Positions 1 to 11,708 of a DNA stretch of 64,000 bases are shown here, one piece after another. The notes beneath the pieces are model-generated. The model was not told where the DNA came from. It was given only the letters and a program-made list of their open reading frames with translations, and ran no database searches. The number at the start of each line of letters is the position of its first letter. The stretch's first letter is position 1. A program made the translations under genes and the position numbers. The stretch is taken from contig NZ_AP019777.1 of assembly GCF_019669905.1 (NCBI RefSeq), positions 372,001 to 436,000 on the forward strand. Direction: 5' to 3'. The DNA comes from Methylomonas koyamae (GTDB taxonomy: Bacteria; Pseudomonadota; Gammaproteobacteria; Methylococcales; Methylomonadaceae).

Positions 1-1
1 A

Positions 2-421
2 CGCCGCGCTACCGCCGAAGCGTTAGCGGAACGTCACGACGAATTCATGAAACTGAAAGTGGAAGGCATCCTCGACTGCGGCGAATTATTGGTGGTTGCG
101 TTGCCGGACCGGCGCGAACGCCATATTTTCGGCCGGCGCACGCTGCCGGAAATGGATTTGGCCTCGGCCGCCTGCGCGATCCAGAACCTGTGGCTGGCGG
201 CCCGCGCCGAAGGCCTGGGCCTGGGCTGGGTATCGCTGTTCGAGCCCGACGCGCTGGCAACATTATTGAACATGCCGGCCGGCAGCCGGCCGATTGCGAT
301 TCTGTGCCTGGGCCACGTCGCCGAGTTTTACCCGAAACCGATGCTGGAATTGGAAAATTGGGCCGCACCGCAGCCGCTGTCGGCGTTCGTCTACGAAAAC
401 ACCTGGCCCGATGAAACCTAG
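2..421 (+). CDS. bluB: BluB, 5,6-dimethylbenzimidazole synthase (3' part)
   Basis: BluB is an oxygen-dependent flavin-destroying enzyme that turns FMNH2 into 5,6-dimethylbenzimidazole, the lower axial ligand of cobalamin. The reading frame is open from the first bases of the window, so the N-terminal part lies upstream. What remains is the C-terminal part of a nitroreductase-fold protein: the stretch [20 protein letters not shown], then [10 protein letters not shown] and a conserved [10 protein letters not shown] segment, which is the arrangement typical of BluB rather than of general nitroreductases. The stop overlaps the start of cobQ, so the two are very probably cotranscribed and translationally coupled. 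This fits a shared job in B12 synthesis. The family call is firm; only the missing 5' end limits it. Confidence 0.88.
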   Translation, partial: RRATAEALAERHDEFMKLKVEGILDCGELLVVALPDRRERHIFGRRTLPEMDLASAACAIQNLWLAARAEGLGLGWVSLFEPDALATLLNMPAGSRPIAILCLGHVAEFYPKPMLELENWAAPQPLSAFVYENTWPDET

Positions 422-1895
422 CGCGCCGTTCCCGGCCTTGATGGTGCAGGGCGCCACGTCCGACGCCGGCAAAAGCACTTTGGTGACCGCTCTGTGCCGT
501 TACTACCGGCGCCAGGGCATCAGCGTGGCGCCGTTCAAGCCGCAAAACATGGCCTTGAACAGCGCCGTGACGGTAGACGGCGGCGAAATCGGCCGGGCCC
601 AGGCGGCGCAGGCTGCCGCCTGCGGCCTGGAGCCGCACAGCGACATGAATCCGGTGTTGTTGAAGCCCAATTCCGATACCACAGCCCAAGTCGTCATCCA
701 CGGCAAGGTCTTGCAAAACCAGTCGGCGGCCCAGTACCACGACTATAAAAAAGTGGCGAAACAAGCGGTGCTGGAGTCGTGGCGGCGCCTGACCGCGCAA
801 TACTCGATGGTCGTGGTCGAAGGTGCCGGCAGCCCGGCCGAAATCAATTTGCGCGCCGGCGACATCGCCAACATGGGCTTTGCCGAAGCGGTGGATTGTC
901 CGGTGATTCTGATCGCCGACATCGACCGCGGCGGTGTGTTCGCCCATCTGGTCGGTACGTTGGAATTGCTGTCCGCCAGCGAACGGCGGCGGGTGGTGGG
1001 CTTCGTCATCAACCGCTTCCGCGGCGATATCGCTTTGCTGCAATCCGGGCTGGATTGGCTGGAAGCCAAAACCGGCAAGCCGGTGCTGGCCGTGCTGCCG
1101 TATCTGCACGATCTGTATCTGGAAGCTGAGGATGCGCTGTCCACCAGTCATGCCTGCAGTGCAAATAACGCTGCATTTCATATCGTCGTGCCGCATCTGC
1201 CCAGTTTCAGCAACCATACCGATTTCGATCCGTTGCAATTGCATCCCGGCGTTCAGGTCAGTTTTGCCAAGCGGCCGGAACAGGTCGCCGGCGCCGACCT
1301 GATCGTGCTGCCAGGCAGCAAAGCGGTGCGCAGCGATCTGGCGCAACTGCGCGAGCGCGGCTGGGACAGCTTCATTCGCCGCCATCTGCGATACGGCGGC
1401 AAGTTGCTGGGCATTTGCGGCGGGTTCCAGATGCTGGGTCAGGTGATCGCCGACCCGCTCGGCCTGGAAGGCGCCCCCGGCCAAGCCGAGGGCTTGGGAC
1501 TGTTGGATATGGCGACCGAACTGCAAGCGGAGAAATGCCTGAAACGCACGGCCGGGAGGTTTTACCGGCAGAGCACGCCGGTGGCCGGCTATGAAATCCA
1601 TCTGGGGCTGAGCTCCGGTCCGGCTTTGTCGCAGCCCCTGTTCGAATTAGCCGACGGCCCGGACGGCGCGGTTGCCGCCGACGGCCAGGTCGCCGGCAGC
1701 TATCTGCACGGCTTGTTCGACTTGCCGGAAGCCTGCGACGCCCTGCTGGTCTGGGCCGGTTACCGCGCCGAATCCGCCGTCGATTTCAATGCGCTGCGCG
1801 AGGCCGGCATCGAGCGTCTGGCTGACTGTTTGGCCGAGCACTGCGACTTCGCCAAGCTGGAAGCCGGCGTTCGCCGGTTCCGCTCAGAACAATAA
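411..1895 (+). CDS. cobQ: Cobyric acid synthase CobQ
   Basis: A 494-residue glutamine-dependent amidotransferase that amidates four side chains of adenosylcobyrinic a,c-diamide to give cobyric acid, in the cytoplasm. The N-terminal half is a P-loop domain ([10 protein letters not shown] at about residues 14-23, then KPQNMALNS). The C-terminal half is a class I glutaminase domain with the nucleophile in [10 protein letters not shown] (Cys336) and the catalytic His in YLHGLFD (about His433). The ATG at 411 lies inside the end of bluB (11-base overlap); an in-frame ATG further upstream lies deep in bluB and would add residues absent from the family. The last 12 bases overlap the 3' end of the convergent gene on the minus strand, leaving no room for a separate terminator. 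Confidence 0.95.
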   Translation: MKPSAPFPALMVQGATSDAGKSTLVTALCRYYRRQGISVAPFKPQNMALNSAVTVDGGEIGRAQAAQAAACGLEPHSDMNPVLLKPNSDTTAQVVIHGKVLQNQSAAQYHDYKKVAKQAVLESWRRLTAQYSMVVVEGAGSPAEINLRAGDIANMGFAEAVDCPVILIADIDRGGVFAHLVGTLELLSASERRRVVGFVINRFRGDIALLQSGLDWLEAKTGKPVLAVLPYLHDLYLEAEDALSTSHACSANNAAFHIVVPHLPSFSNHTDFDPLQLHPGVQVSFAKRPEQVAGADLIVLPGSKAVRSDLAQLRERGWDSFIRRHLRYGGKLLGICGGFQMLGQVIADPLGLEGAPGQAEGLGLLDMATELQAEKCLKRTAGRFYRQSTPVAGYEIHLGLSSGPALSQPLFELADGPDGAVAADGQVAGSYLHGLFDLPEACDALLVWAGYRAESAVDFNALREAGIERLADCLAEHCDFAKLEAGVRRFRSEQ

Positions 1896-4800
1896 CTCGC
1901 AGTGCTCCAGTAACTGGACGATCTCCAGATTCACTTCCAGTAGCTTTTTAAACTGCTCGCCGGCTTCCGCGGCGCGGCCCTCTTGCCGGCTGCGCCACAT
2001 CAGTTGCGCCAGCCGGTGTTGTTGTTCCTGCGCGCTTTCCAGGCGCTCCAAGATTTGCCGGTCGACGCTGCGTTCGCTTTTCTGCCGCTCCAGCCAGCGG
2101 CCCAGATGCGACTTTTTCGCCGTCGCAACCGGCCAGCGCGGTTGGGTTTCGATGTTGTCGCCATGCAGGCACTGCTCCAGCCGGCGCAGCCAATATTGCT
2201 GTTGCAATTTCAGCAATTCCAGCTGGCCGTGCCAGGCGTTGCGCTCGGTTTTGGCGCTACGGTTCCAGGCCGGCGGATGGCGGTAGTTGGCGACCCAGCC
2301 CAACACCGCGTCGGCCGGCATCGGCCGGGCAATGCCGTAACCTTGGGCGATGCAGCAGCCCAAATCGATCAGAAACACGCCGTGCTCCAAATCTTCGACG
2401 CCTTCGGCCACCGCCTCGCGTTTAAAGGCTTTGGCGAGGGCGATCACGCTCTCGACGATGGCCATGTCGTCCGGATCGTCGATCATATCGCGGACGAAGC
2501 TCTGGTCGATTTTGACGGTGTTGATGGTCAGATGGCGCAGATGGGCCAGCGACGAATAGCCGGTGCCGAAATCGTCCAGCGCGCACGGCACGCCCAGTTC
2601 GTGGTAGCACTGCTTCAACACCTCGCCGACCGAAATCAAATCCTCCAACACGCTGCTTTCCAGAACTTCCAGTTCCAGTTGCCGCGACGATATCTGCGGG
2701 AATTCGGCCAGCAGCGTCTCCAGCGTCTTGATGAAATCCGGCCATTGCAAATGCCGCGGCGAGATGTTGACGCTGATTTGCTGGTTCAGCCCCTGTTCGC
2801 GCCAACTTTGCAATTGCAGAAAGGCCTGGCGCAACACCCAGTTGCTGACGTCGATTTCCAGCGGCGTGTTTTCGATGATCGGCAGGAATTCGGCCGGCGG
2901 CAACAGGCCGCGCTCCGGGTGGCGCCAGCGGATCAGCGCTTCCATGCCGACGATCTCGCCCGATTTTAAATTGACCTTGGGCTGGTAATACAGGCGAAGC
3001 TGGTTTTGCGCCAACGCCTGGCCCACTTCGGCCAGAGCCTGTTCCAGCCGGCTCGGACGCTGGCTGGAGACGTTGCTCGGCTGCGCCAGATGTTCGTAAA
3101 GTTTGAAGCGGTTGCGGCCGTCGAGTTTGGCCTGGTACATGGCCTGGTCGGCGTGGCGCAGCAGAATGTCCGGGTCTTCCCGATCCAGCGGGTAAATCGT
3201 CACGCCGCTGCTGGCGGCGATGCGGACGTGGCGTTCCGCTAATTCGAACGGCTCGGCCAAGGCCTGGTGGATCCGGCTCAGCGTGTCTTCGCATTGCTGG
3301 ATAGACTGTATATTCTCGAACAGCAAGGCGAATTCGTCGCCGCCCAGGCGGCACACCGTGTCGCCCTCGCGCAGATTCATTTTGATGCGTTTGGCCACCT
3401 CGACCAACAACTGGTCGCCGGTTTCGTGGCCGAAATGGTCGTTGACCTGCTTGAAACCGTCCAAATCCAGATAACACAATGCCAGCAGCGACTCGGCGCG
3501 CTTGCTGTGGGCGATGGCCTGGGCGAAGCGGTCGGCAAACAGCGCCCGGTTCGGCAATTGGGTCAACGGATCGAAATGCGCCAGCACCTCGAGTTCCTGC
3601 TGCTGCTTTTTGGTCTCGGTGATGTCGGAAAACAAGCCGATGTAATTGATGACGGCGCCGGATTCGTCGCGTAGCGCCGAGATGGTCAGCAACTCGGCGT
3701 ACAGTTCGCCGTTCTTGCGCCGGTTCCAGATTTCGCCGCGCCAGTGCCCGCTCTGGCCCAGGGTTTGCCACATCTGCGTATAAAATTCGTTGGACTGGCG
3801 GCCGGATTTCAGAAACCGCGGATTTTGGCCGACCGCTTCGTCGCGGCTATAGCCGGTGATTTCGCTGAAGGCGGTATTGACGTCGATGATCAGCGCGTCG
3901 ACGCCGGTAATCATGATTCCCTCGTGGGCGTCGGAAAATACCCGCGCCGACAGCCGCAGCTTTTCCTCGGCTTTTTTGCGCTCGCTGATATCGTGGACGA
4001 TGCCGCGCATCCGCACCGGCTTGCCGGAGGCGTCGCGTTCGGCCTGGCCGACCGAGCGCATCCAGCGCCGCTCGCCGCCGGTAGTTTGAATCCGGTATTC
4101 GACCTCGTATTTGGCGCCGGTTTCGATATGGCGCCGCGTCGCTTCCAACAGTAACGGCCGGTCTTCCGGGTAAACCACGGCCAGAAAATCGGCCCAGGTA
4201 TGGATGTCTTTGGCCGGAAAGCCCAGTTCTGCGGTGACGATTTCGGACCAGAACTGGCGGTTGGTTTGCAAATCCGACTCCCAGGTGCCGATGCCGCCGT
4301 AGATTTGGCTGATGCGGAACCGCTCTTCGCTTTGCTTCAGCGCCAGCTCGGTCCGCTTGCGTTCGGTAATGTCCTGCATCAGCACGACGAAACGGTCGTG
4401 GCCGGCCTTGTAGCTGTCGATCGCATACCAGCGGTCGATTTGGGCCACATGGTTTTCGAAGCGTTTCGGTTCGCCGCTGGTGTCGAGGTCGTCGAAGCTG
4501 CCGATCCAGGCCGCTTCGGTATGCGGCAACACCTGCTTGACGGTCTTACCGATCCAGTTTTCGCGGCCCAGCCCGGTCATTTTTTCGAAGGCCGGATTGA
4601 TATCCAGATAACGATAGTCGACGATCTTGCCGCCGGGGTCGCGAATCACCTGATGCAGCGCAAAACCCAACGACATATTGGTGTACAAGCGCGCCAGATC
4701 GGCTTCGCTGGACTTGCGGGCCCGAATCTCGCGGCGTAAGCGGTACACCCAGTAGACGCAGAACAGCAAGACCAGCAGCAAGGCCAGCGCCGGCCTGGCC

Positions 4801-6512
4801 AGCGCTTTGACGTCGAGGCCGGCATCGGCTTGCATGCTCAGCCACCGGTTGGTGATTGTCTCGCGCTGGGCCGGGTCGATCGCCGCCAACGCTTTTTCAA
4901 GCAAACTCAGCAATTCGGGATGCGCCTTGGCTACTGCCAGCCGGCTTTCGCTGATATAACCGGTTTGGCCGACGATGCGTAGATTGGCCAAATCCAACTG
5001 CTTGATCGCATAACTGGCGGACGCTGCGTCGCCGATGTAAGCGTCGACTTTGCCTTCGGCCAGCAGCCGCAAACAATCCTGCACCGATGCGGTGACGGTC
5101 AACTGCAATTCGGGGTAGTCGCGGCTCAGCAATTCCTGGACGAAATAGCCTTGTTCCACAGCCACCCGGCGTCCGGACAACATCTGCAGTGAGCTGATGT
5201 AGGTACTGGATTTATTGCCGATAATGACCGCCGGCATCGAGACGTAGGGCTCGGTGAAATTCAAGTATTGTTCGCGGTCCGGCGTTTTTACCGCGGCGCC
5301 GATCATGTCCAGCTCGCCGCGCTTGGCCATATCCAGCACTTCCTGCCAGGATTTGTTTGGCACCGGCACGAACTTGATGCCCAGGCGCGCTTCCAGCAGC
5401 TTCAGAAATTCGGGAATCGCACCGATGTAACGGCCTTCGGCATCCAGTTTTTCGTAGGGCATGAAGTTGGGGTCCACGCCGAGCCGAATCGTCGGATGGG
5501 CCTGCAACCATTGCCGTTCCGCTTCGGTGATGGCGATACCGTTCAAGCGGCCGCCGCTCTGGATGAAACCGTCTAATTCTCTGGCTTTCAACGGCCGGAT
5601 CAATTTCAGATTAGCGTAAATTTCGGCGACTCGCCGCAGCCGGCCCACCTCGATTTGGCCGAGCGGAATCGTATCGGCTTGAATCCGCTTGCGGGTTTCT
5701 TCCGCTTCGAAGCGCAATTGTTCCCGGCTGAGCGTGCTGCGGTATTTGCTGCGGATCAGTTCGATGACTTCATCGGGATGTTCCAGCGCATATTGCCAGC
5801 CTTTCAGGCTGGCGCGGCGAAACGCCTCGCTGCGTCCCGGATGGTGGTCCTGCTCGGCGATGGTGGTAAACAGGATGTCGCCGTAGAAATCGATGCCGTA
5901 ACTTTGCGGCGAAATCAGGTTGAATTTGACGCCTTTCTGCCGCAACAGGAAGGGTTGGTCGGTCACGTAACCGGCCATCACGTCGACTTTATTGCGGATC
6001 AAGTCGTCGTTGGAGAAGCTTTGCGCCACTTTTTGAAAACGGCTTTCGTCGAGATTGGCTTCGGCTAACAGGGCGCGGACTTGGGCGTTATTGTCGCCGG
6101 CCAGATCGAACATGATGCGCTTGCCCGCCATCTCGTAGGGGCTGAGAATGCCGGAGGATTGCTTGCTGAACAACGCCAGCGCGTCGTGTTGGAAGATGGC
6201 GGCCAACGCCACGACAGGCTTGCCGGCGGCATAATGCGCAATCAGGCCGGAGTCGCCGACCCCGTATTCGGCTTGGCCGGAAACGACCTGGTCAACGAAA
6301 TCTTGCTTGGGGTCGCGTTCGCGGATCTCGACCTGCAAACCTTCGGCGGCGTAGTAACCTTGTTCGAGCGCGGCGTAGTACCCGGCGAATTGAAATTGAT
6401 GGAACCATTTCAATTGCAACGCTACCGGTTCCGGCGTTGGCCCGGCCGCGAAGGCGACGGCACTGAACGACACGGCGCAAACCGTTGCCAGCCGAATAAA
6501 GCTTGTTTTCAT
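1884..6512 (-). CDS. Exported two-sensor PAS-GGDEF-EAL protein
   Basis: A 1542-residue membrane signalling protein predicted to make and/or break cyclic di-GMP. Order: signal peptide (1-22); NMT1/ThiY-type solute-binding domain (about 30-300, starting [18 protein letters not shown]); a second, family-3-type solute-binding domain (about 335-560); one membrane helix (about 572-592); three PAS regions (about 605-975); GGDEF domain with intact GGDEF at 1057-1061 and an RxxD inhibitory-site motif (REGD) five residues before it; EAL domain with EAL at 1191-1193 and the later [16 protein letters not shown] and QGYGIARPM motifs kept. Both catalytic domains therefore look active. A helical tail (about 1415-1542) resembles the tail of the protein at 39214-43359. 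The two periplasmic modules suggest direct sensing of small molecules; the ligands cannot be read from sequence. Confidence 0.9.
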   Translation of the reverse strand: MKTSFIRLATVCAVSFSAVAFAAGPTPEPVALQLKWFHQFQFAGYYAALEQGYYAAEGLQVEIRERDPKQDFVDQVVSGQAEYGVGDSGLIAHYAAGKPVVALAAIFQHDALALFSKQSSGILSPYEMAGKRIMFDLAGDNNAQVRALLAEANLDESRFQKVAQSFSNDDLIRNKVDVMAGYVTDQPFLLRQKGVKFNLISPQSYGIDFYGDILFTTIAEQDHHPGRSEAFRRASLKGWQYALEHPDEVIELIRSKYRSTLSREQLRFEAEETRKRIQADTIPLGQIEVGRLRRVAEIYANLKLIRPLKARELDGFIQSGGRLNGIAITEAERQWLQAHPTIRLGVDPNFMPYEKLDAEGRYIGAIPEFLKLLEARLGIKFVPVPNKSWQEVLDMAKRGELDMIGAAVKTPDREQYLNFTEPYVSMPAVIIGNKSSTYISSLQMLSGRRVAVEQGYFVQELLSRDYPELQLTVTASVQDCLRLLAEGKVDAYIGDAASASYAIKQLDLANLRIVGQTGYISESRLAVAKAHPELLSLLEKALAAIDPAQRETITNRWLSMQADAGLDVKALARPALALLLVLLFCVYWVYRLRREIRARKSSEADLARLYTNMSLGFALHQVIRDPGGKIVDYRYLDINPAFEKMTGLGRENWIGKTVKQVLPHTEAAWIGSFDDLDTSGEPKRFENHVAQIDRWYAIDSYKAGHDRFVVLMQDITERKRTELALKQSEERFRISQIYGGIGTWESDLQTNRQFWSEIVTAELGFPAKDIHTWADFLAVVYPEDRPLLLEATRRHIETGAKYEVEYRIQTTGGERRWMRSVGQAERDASGKPVRMRGIVHDISERKKAEEKLRLSARVFSDAHEGIMITGVDALIIDVNTAFSEITGYSRDEAVGQNPRFLKSGRQSNEFYTQMWQTLGQSGHWRGEIWNRRKNGELYAELLTISALRDESGAVINYIGLFSDITETKKQQQELEVLAHFDPLTQLPNRALFADRFAQAIAHSKRAESLLALCYLDLDGFKQVNDHFGHETGDQLLVEVAKRIKMNLREGDTVCRLGGDEFALLFENIQSIQQCEDTLSRIHQALAEPFELAERHVRIAASSGVTIYPLDREDPDILLRHADQAMYQAKLDGRNRFKLYEHLAQPSNVSSQRPSRLEQALAEVGQALAQNQLRLYYQPKVNLKSGEIVGMEALIRWRHPERGLLPPAEFLPIIENTPLEIDVSNWVLRQAFLQLQSWREQGLNQQISVNISPRHLQWPDFIKTLETLLAEFPQISSRQLELEVLESSVLEDLISVGEVLKQCYHELGVPCALDDFGTGYSSLAHLRHLTINTVKIDQSFVRDMIDDPDDMAIVESVIALAKAFKREAVAEGVEDLEHGVFLIDLGCCIAQGYGIARPMPADAVLGWVANYRHPPAWNRSAKTERNAWHGQLELLKLQQQYWLRRLEQCLHGDNIETQPRWPVATAKKSHLGRWLERQKSERSVDRQILERLESAQEQQHRLAQLMWRSRQEGRAAEAGEQFKKLLEVNLEIVQLLEHCELLF

Positions 6513-6577
6513 GGGGCAGCACGCCGGAACGAAAGTAGGGTTATTCTACATCCAAAAATCAAATGCCCCAGCCGGAT

Positions 6578-7273
6578 TTAGTCGGCGTTGTAGGTCGCGG
6601 CAGTAAAGATTGCTTGAAACTTATTCTTGCCGGTATTCGATTTGCGTTGCTGGGTGCTGGCCAGGGCCAGTTTGGCCTCGTTTTGCAATTGGCTGTCGGC
6701 AAAATACTGGTTTTTGCGCAACGGCGCTTGTGCCGCTTTACGCAAATATTCTTCGGCTTCGGCGCTACGGTCTTGCTGCAACAAATAGTCGGCGTAGAAA
6801 TAATTGGCGTCGATGCCGTCCGGGTTGATTTTCAGGCTGGCTTGCAACATTTGCTCGGCCAACTGGTTGTCGCCGAAAGAAATTGGCCAGCCCGGCGCCA
6901 TGTAATACAGCGTTCCCAGTGTGACGTAGGCGGCTCCGTCCAGCGCTTCCGGCTTTAAGGCAATCGCTTCTTCTAATAGCCTTTTGGCCGTCTTCAAGCT
7001 GGACAGCGCCGCCAACGAGGGCTGAAACGCGGCATTGGTGGCAATAATGGTTGCCTGCCAGATTTTCGGTTCCGCAGCGCGCGGGAAACGCCTGCCCAAC
7101 TCGGCGGCCTTGTCGATCAAACCCGGATAGGCCTTCCGCTGCAGACTCTCGTCGCTTTGGTAATAAACCTTGGCCCACTCGCTTTCCAGGCTATCGATAG
7201 CCGCGGCCAAGTCCGAAGCGAAACTCGGTGTCGCGAAAAGTATCAAAAAAACAACAACAGAGGCTCTGCTCAT
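6578..7273 (-). CDS. Exported TPR-like protein of unknown function
   Basis: About 231 residues with a clear signal peptide (MSRASVVVFLILFATPSFA) and a helical body. Pieces such as LKTAKRLLEEAIALKPEALDGAAYVTLG and the later MLQASLKINPDG and YLRKAAQAP segments look like degenerate tetratricopeptide repeats, so it is probably a periplasmic scaffold or assembly factor. I chose the ATG at 7273 because it puts the signal peptide at the very N-terminus; an in-frame ATG six codons upstream (7291) is possible, and neither has a strong ribosome binding site. It lies just upstream of the large sensor gene in the same direction with a 65-base gap, so co-transcription is possible. I do not recognise a named family. 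Confidence 0.7.
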   Translation of the reverse strand: MSRASVVVFLILFATPSFASDLAAAIDSLESEWAKVYYQSDESLQRKAYPGLIDKAAELGRRFPRAAEPKIWQATIIATNAAFQPSLAALSSLKTAKRLLEEAIALKPEALDGAAYVTLGTLYYMAPGWPISFGDNQLAEQMLQASLKINPDGIDANYFYADYLLQQDRSAEAEEYLRKAAQAPLRKNQYFADSQLQNEAKLALASTQQRKSNTGKNKFQAIFTAATYNAD

Positions 7274-7327
7274 ACAGAAAATATAGAGCATTGCAGTCCG
7301 CTTTTCAATACGTCCTGTAAATTATTG

Positions 7328-7801
7328 TTATTTATCCCAATCCTTGAATGGGTTTTTCGCCAAATTATTGTTGTAATAGCGCAAATCGTCGGTCACTTCT
7401 TGTCCAAGCCAGGCCGGTTTTGCAAAAGATTCGCCAATTTGCGACAGCTCGATCTCGGCCACGATCAAGCCTTGGTTGTCGCCGAGGAATTCGTCTATCT
7501 CCCAAGTATGCGGGTCGCGCCGCACGAAATGGCGGACTTTCTCGATCAGCGGTTTATGACAAAGCTCGGCGAGCAATTGTTCGGCATCCGCCAGCGGAAT
7601 CTCGTACTCGAATTCCAGGCGATGGGTACCTATCGTCGCGCTTTTAATGTTCAACCAGGCCTGGCTGGCGGAAATTCGCACCCGGATCGAACTGAGCGGG
7701 CTGCCGCTCAGATAGCCCTGTTTGTATATAACCGAATCCTCGACTTCGTTACGCCAAGCGTCGTTAGCCAACAAAAATTTGTGTTCCACTTCGAGCGCCA
7801 T
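7328..7801 (-). CDS. CYTH-domain triphosphatase-type protein
   Basis: A 157-residue protein spanning one CYTH / triphosphate tunnel domain. It opens with EVEHKF, a match to the ExExK signature that binds metal and triphosphate, followed by GYL, RVRI and WLNIKS strands and, near the end, VAEIEL and the DLRYYNNNLA segment shared with short bacterial tunnel enzymes such as that of Nitrosomonas europaea. Family members hydrolyse inorganic triphosphate or, less often, make cAMP; the short single-domain form makes a triphosphatase more likely. It stands alone, with a 165-base gap to lspA upstream. The fold call is firm; the substrate is inference. Confidence 0.85.
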   Translation of the reverse strand: MALEVEHKFLLANDAWRNEVEDSVIYKQGYLSGSPLSSIRVRISASQAWLNIKSATIGTHRLEFEYEIPLADAEQLLAELCHKPLIEKVRHFVRRDPHTWEIDEFLGDNQGLIVAEIELSQIGESFAKPAWLGQEVTDDLRYYNNNLAKNPFKDWDK

Positions 7802-7916
7802 ATTGTGTTTCCTCGCGGCAAAAGCGCCATGATAATGGCTAAGAGCGGACTTTTCAGGACTTCGGAACCGAGCCGGGCTTAGCTGCCAGCGTGAGGAGGG
7901 GAAACTTGGAAAGGGC

Positions 7917-7943
7917 AGCGCCGCCGGTTTGCCCGGCAGCGCT
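7917..7943 (-). terminator. GC-rich hairpin downstream of lspA
   Basis: An 11-base stem with one mismatch (AGCGCCGCCGG against CCGGCAGCGCT) and a 5-base loop sits 24 bases beyond the lspA stop. Read on the minus strand it is followed by CCCTTTCC rather than a real T run, so it is at best a weak intrinsic terminator or an RNA-stabilising hairpin. Confidence 0.35.
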
Positions 7944-7966
7944 TTGCGGATTGAGGCGGTTGCCGA

Positions 7967-8446
7967 TTATTCCGGCGATTCGGTATTGCTGCGGCCGACG
8001 CCGAAGCTTTCCAGCAACATCAGGCCCACGCCGATACAAATCGCCGAGTCGGCGATGTTGAACGCCGGCCAATGCCAGTCTTGATAGTAGACATCGAGAA
8101 AATCGATCACGTAACCGTAGGCCACCCGGTCGATCAGGTTGCCGACCGCGCCGCCCAGCACCAGCGACAAGGCCCAGGCCATCAGCGTTTCGTGCGATTT
8201 CAGCCGATACAGCCAGACGCCGATGATGCCGCTCATCACCACCGCCAAACCGGCGAACAGCCAGCGCTGCCAACCGCCCGCCTGAGCCAGGAAGCTGAAC
8301 GCCGCGCCGGTATTACGGGCGTAAGTCAGGTTGAAATACGGCAGCAGCGGAATCGACTCGTAGAGTTGCATCGTCGCGTCGATCGCCAATTTGCTGGCCT
8401 GGTCCAATACCAACACCAGCGCGGAGACCCACAACCACTTAAGCAT
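7967..8446 (-). CDS. lspA: Lipoprotein signal peptidase LspA
   Basis: Signal peptidase II cleaves the signal peptide of diacylglyceryl-modified prolipoproteins in the inner membrane. The protein has 159 residues and four predicted membrane helices. The two catalytic aspartates lie in the conserved blocks GNLIDR and FNIADSAI, and the family motif [10 protein letters not shown] is present. The start at 8446 gives MLKWLW and an 8-base overlap with the end of ileS; a start seven codons upstream would only add residues inside ileS. The ileS-lspA pair is a classic gammaproteobacterial arrangement and implies one transcript and translational coupling. Confidence 0.96.
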   Translation of the reverse strand: MLKWLWVSALVLVLDQASKLAIDATMQLYESIPLLPYFNLTYARNTGAAFSFLAQAGGWQRWLFAGLAVVMSGIIGVWLYRLKSHETLMAWALSLVLGGAVGNLIDRVAYGYVIDFLDVYYQDWHWPAFNIADSAICIGVGLMLLESFGVGRSNTESPE

Positions 8447-11270
8447 ACAAGCGAGTCTCGCCGGCACCGGCTACGTTCTCCACGCAACGGCCGCACAGTT
8501 CCGGATGCTCCGGATGTTCGCCGATGTCGTAACGCTGGTGCCAGCAACGCACGCATTTTTGTTGTTCCGAGACGCTGACCTTGACCTTCAAGCCGTCGAT
8601 GTCGGTCGTGACCGCATCGTCCGGGCAGAATTGCATGTCGGAAACGCCGGCGTTCGAAGTAATGAAGACGAAGTGCAGTTCCTTGCCCAATTTGTTCAAT
8701 TCGGTGGCGTAGACCTCGTCGCAATACAGCTCGACTTCGGCATTCAACGACGCGCCGATCGCGCCGTCCTTGCGCAAACTTTCCAGTTCCTTGGACACCG
8801 CCGCGCGCACCGCCATGACTTTGTCCCAAGTGTCGCGGTTGATCGCGGCGTCGGCCTCCAGCGGGAACAGGCCTTGGTACCAGGTTTCCAAAAATACCGA
8901 CTCGCCGCGTTGGCCGGGAATGACAGACCAGATTTCGTCGGCGGTGTAGCTGGTGATCGGCGCCAGCCAGCGCACCATCGCCTCAATGACGTGGTACATC
9001 GCGGTCTGGCCGGAGCGACGCGCCAGGCAGTCTTCCTTGGCGGTGTATTGCCTGTCCTTGACGATGTCCAGATAAAAGCCGCCCAAGTCGATGCTGCAGA
9101 AGTTCAGCACTTTTTGGTAAATGACCTGGAATTGGTATTCGTCATAGGCAATCTTGATTTCTTTTTGCAACTGCCAGGCCTTGTCGACCACCCAGCGGTC
9201 CAGCGCCAGCAGATCGTTTTTGCCGACCAAATGCTGAGCCGGGTCGAAGCCGTCCAGGTTTGCCAGCAAAAAGCGCGCGGTATTGCGCAAGCGGCGGTAG
9301 GCGTCCGAGGTCCGTTTCAGAATCTCGTCGGAGACCGACATTTCGTAGCGGTAGTCGGTGCTTGCCACCCATAGGCGCAACACGTCGGCGCCCAGCGATT
9401 TCATCACCGTTTGCGGCAGTACCACGTTGCCCTTGGATTTGGACATTTTCTTGCCCTCGGCGTCGACCGTGAAGCCGTGGGTCAACACTTCTTTATATGG
9501 CGCGACATCGTTCATGGCGACGGAAGCCATCAACGACGACTGGAACCAACCGCGGTGCTGGTCCGAGCCTTCCAGATACAGATCGGCCGGAAATTTCAGT
9601 TGTTCTCGGCGTTCCAACACGGCGGCATGGGTCACGCCGGAGTCGAACCACACGTCCAGAGTATCGGCGACTTTTTCGTAGTGTTCGGCCTCGGCGCCGA
9701 GCAGTTCCGCCGCATCCAGTTCGAACCAGGCGTCGATGCCTTGTTGCTCAATGCGTTGCGCGACCTGTTCGATCAATTCGGCGCTGCGCGGATGCAATTC
9801 GCCGGTCTCTTTATGCACGAAGAAGGCGATCGGCACGCCCCAGGTGCGCTGACGGGAAATGCACCAATCCGGGCGATTGGAAATCATCGCTTCGATCCGG
9901 GCTTGCCCCCAGTCGGGAATCCAATCGACACGTTTGACTTCGTTCAATGCCGTGTCGCGCAAGCCGTTTTGGTTCATCGAAATAAACCATTGCGGCGTCG
10001 CGCGGAAGATGATCGGCGTTTTGTGGCGCCAGCAATGCGGATAGCTATGCAGCAAGGCGTGGTGGTGCAGTAACTTGCCGCGCTCGCGCAGCACGTCCAA
10101 CACCTTGTCGTTGGCGCTGAATACGTGCTGGCCGGCGAACAATTCGGTGCCGGGCAAAAATACGCCGTTGCTGCCGACCGGATTGTCGACCGGCAAATCG
10201 TATTTCATGCCGACCACGTAGTCTTCCTGGCCGTGGCCGGGCGCGGTATGCACGGCGCCGGTACCCGCGTCGGTAGTGACGTGGTCGCCGAGGATGATCG
10301 GCACTTGGCGGTCGTAGAACGGATGTTGCAGCAACAAACCTTCCAGCGCGTTGCCCTTGCAATAGCCGACGATGTGGTGCTCGCCGATGCCGTAACGCAA
10401 TACCGCGTCCTTCAACAGCGCTTCGGCCAACAGCAGGCGTTCGGTTTGGCCGTCGATTTCGCATTGCACGACGGCGTATTCCAGTTCCGGATTCAACGCC
10501 ACCGCCTGATTGGCGGGCAAGGTCCACGGCGTAGTGGTCCAGATCACCACCGACAGCGGGCCTTGGCCTTCGCGGTCGCCGGCATGGTGGCACTTGGCCA
10601 TGAAGGCATGCTCGTCGACCACGGCGAAGCGCACGTCTATGGCCGGCGAATGCTTGTCCTCGTATTCGACTTCCGCCTCGGCGAGCGCCGAGCCGCAATC
10701 GGTACACCAGTGCACCGGCTTGAAACCCTTGCTCAAATGGCCTTTGGCGGCGATACGGCCCAAGGCGCGGACAATGTCGGCCTCGAACGCGAAATCCATG
10801 GTCAGATAGGGATTGTCCCAATCGCCCAGCACGCCGAGGCGGATGAATTCTTCTTTCTGGATGCCGACCTGCTTCTTGGCATAGGCGCGGCATTCCTTGC
10901 GGAATTCGGCCGGCGACACTTTAACGCCGGCCTTGCCGACCGACTTTTCCACCATCAATTCGATCGGCAGGCCATGGCAATCCCAACCCGGTACATAGGG
11001 CGCGTCGAAACCGGCCAGGGTTTTGGATTTGACGATGATGTCCTTCAGGACTTTATTGACCGCGTGGCCGATGTGGATGGCGCCGTTGGCGTAGGGAGGG
11101 CCGTCGTGCAAAATGAATTTGGGCCGGCCGGCGCAAGCTTCGCGAATCTTTTGATACAGCTGGTTTTCGTTCCACTGTTTCAGCATCTCCGGCTCGCGCT
11201 GGGCCAGGTTAGCCTTCATTGCAAATTCGGTCTTGGGCAGGTTCAGGGTTTGTTTATAATCGATGGTCAT
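8439..11270 (-). CDS. ileS: Isoleucyl-tRNA synthetase
   Basis: A 943-residue class I aminoacyl-tRNA synthetase that charges tRNA-Ile and edits misactivated valine. The HIGH motif is at residues 66-69, within [17 protein letters not shown] occurs as KKMSKSKGN at about residue 605. The CP1 editing region with its conserved Thr/Trp-rich segments lies between them. A zinc-binding C-terminal module carries the pairs CVRC and CGRC, as in bacterial-type IleRS. The ATG at 11270 ([16 protein letters not shown]) matches the usual N-terminus; the frame stays open upstream, but those residues are not family-like. It is first gene of the ileS-lspA unit. ribF, which often precedes ileS in gammaproteobacteria, is not here. 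Confidence 0.97.
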   Translation of the reverse strand: MTIDYKQTLNLPKTEFAMKANLAQREPEMLKQWNENQLYQKIREACAGRPKFILHDGPPYANGAIHIGHAVNKVLKDIIVKSKTLAGFDAPYVPGWDCHGLPIELMVEKSVGKAGVKVSPAEFRKECRAYAKKQVGIQKEEFIRLGVLGDWDNPYLTMDFAFEADIVRALGRIAAKGHLSKGFKPVHWCTDCGSALAEAEVEYEDKHSPAIDVRFAVVDEHAFMAKCHHAGDREGQGPLSVVIWTTTPWTLPANQAVALNPELEYAVVQCEIDGQTERLLLAEALLKDAVLRYGIGEHHIVGYCKGNALEGLLLQHPFYDRQVPIILGDHVTTDAGTGAVHTAPGHGQEDYVVGMKYDLPVDNPVGSNGVFLPGTELFAGQHVFSANDKVLDVLRERGKLLHHHALLHSYPHCWRHKTPIIFRATPQWFISMNQNGLRDTALNEVKRVDWIPDWGQARIEAMISNRPDWCISRQRTWGVPIAFFVHKETGELHPRSAELIEQVAQRIEQQGIDAWFELDAAELLGAEAEHYEKVADTLDVWFDSGVTHAAVLERREQLKFPADLYLEGSDQHRGWFQSSLMASVAMNDVAPYKEVLTHGFTVDAEGKKMSKSKGNVVLPQTVMKSLGADVLRLWVASTDYRYEMSVSDEILKRTSDAYRRLRNTARFLLANLDGFDPAQHLVGKNDLLALDRWVVDKAWQLQKEIKIAYDEYQFQVIYQKVLNFCSIDLGGFYLDIVKDRQYTAKEDCLARRSGQTAMYHVIEAMVRWLAPITSYTADEIWSVIPGQRGESVFLETWYQGLFPLEADAAINRDTWDKVMAVRAAVSKELESLRKDGAIGASLNAEVELYCDEVYATELNKLGKELHFVFITSNAGVSDMQFCPDDAVTTDIDGLKVKVSVSEQQKCVRCWHQRYDIGEHPEHPELCGRCVENVAGAGETRLYA

Positions 11271-11498
11271 GGTGATTTCTGCGTTGCATTCCGGCGCGCT
11301 GTCGCCGGCAACGGCCGCCGAAGCCCAACGCTTGCGCCGATTTGCCGAACGGTTCGATAACGGTAAACGCGCGATTCTAGCACCAACCGGCAAGCGCTAT
11401 AAAGCGCCGGCTGCGCGAAGCAGAGAGCTGTAATGTTGAGGGAATAGCCTTGCAGGGCCGCCGTCGGCATTTTCGGCGGCGGGCGCAGGCGGCGAAAC

Positions 11499-11708
11499 TC
11501 AGGCCCGGTTGCGCAGCCAGTACAGCCCGTACACCGCGCCAATCAGGATGCTGACGCCGATTGCCGCCAGCGGGTGGTCGTATTCGGAGGCGTTTGCCCC
11601 GGAGACCGTGTCGAACACCAGCAGATTTGCCGCCCAGGAATGCGCCGGACCGGCCGCCGCAGCCGTTGCGCAAATGCTAAATAACCACCACAGGCTTTTT
11701 TTTGGCAT
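11499..11708 (-). CDS. Small exported membrane protein, unknown
   Basis: A 69-residue protein with an N-terminal hydrophobic segment ending in an AxA-like site (about residues 6-26) and a second membrane helix near the C-terminus (about 48-64) closed by the basic residues LRNRA. It recognisably belongs to no family I know. It is transcribed away from the nitroreductase at 11818 with 109 bases between the two starts, and 228 bases separate it from ileS downstream. Small size and good hydrophobic pattern support a real gene, but only moderately. Confidence 0.5.
   Translation of the reverse strand: MPKKSLWWLFSICATAAAAGPAHSWAANLLVFDTVSGANASEYDHPLAAIGVSILIGAVYGLYWLRNRA

Noticed and set aside
45..1601. 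Long minus-strand open frame opposite bluB-cobQ
   Set aside because: It is antisense to well-supported genes, has no family resemblance and reflects the high GC third-position bias of the genes beneath it.
10125..11360. Long plus-strand open frame opposite ileS
   Set aside because: ileS is certain on the other strand; the frame has no domain and composition typical of a GC-rich shadow.
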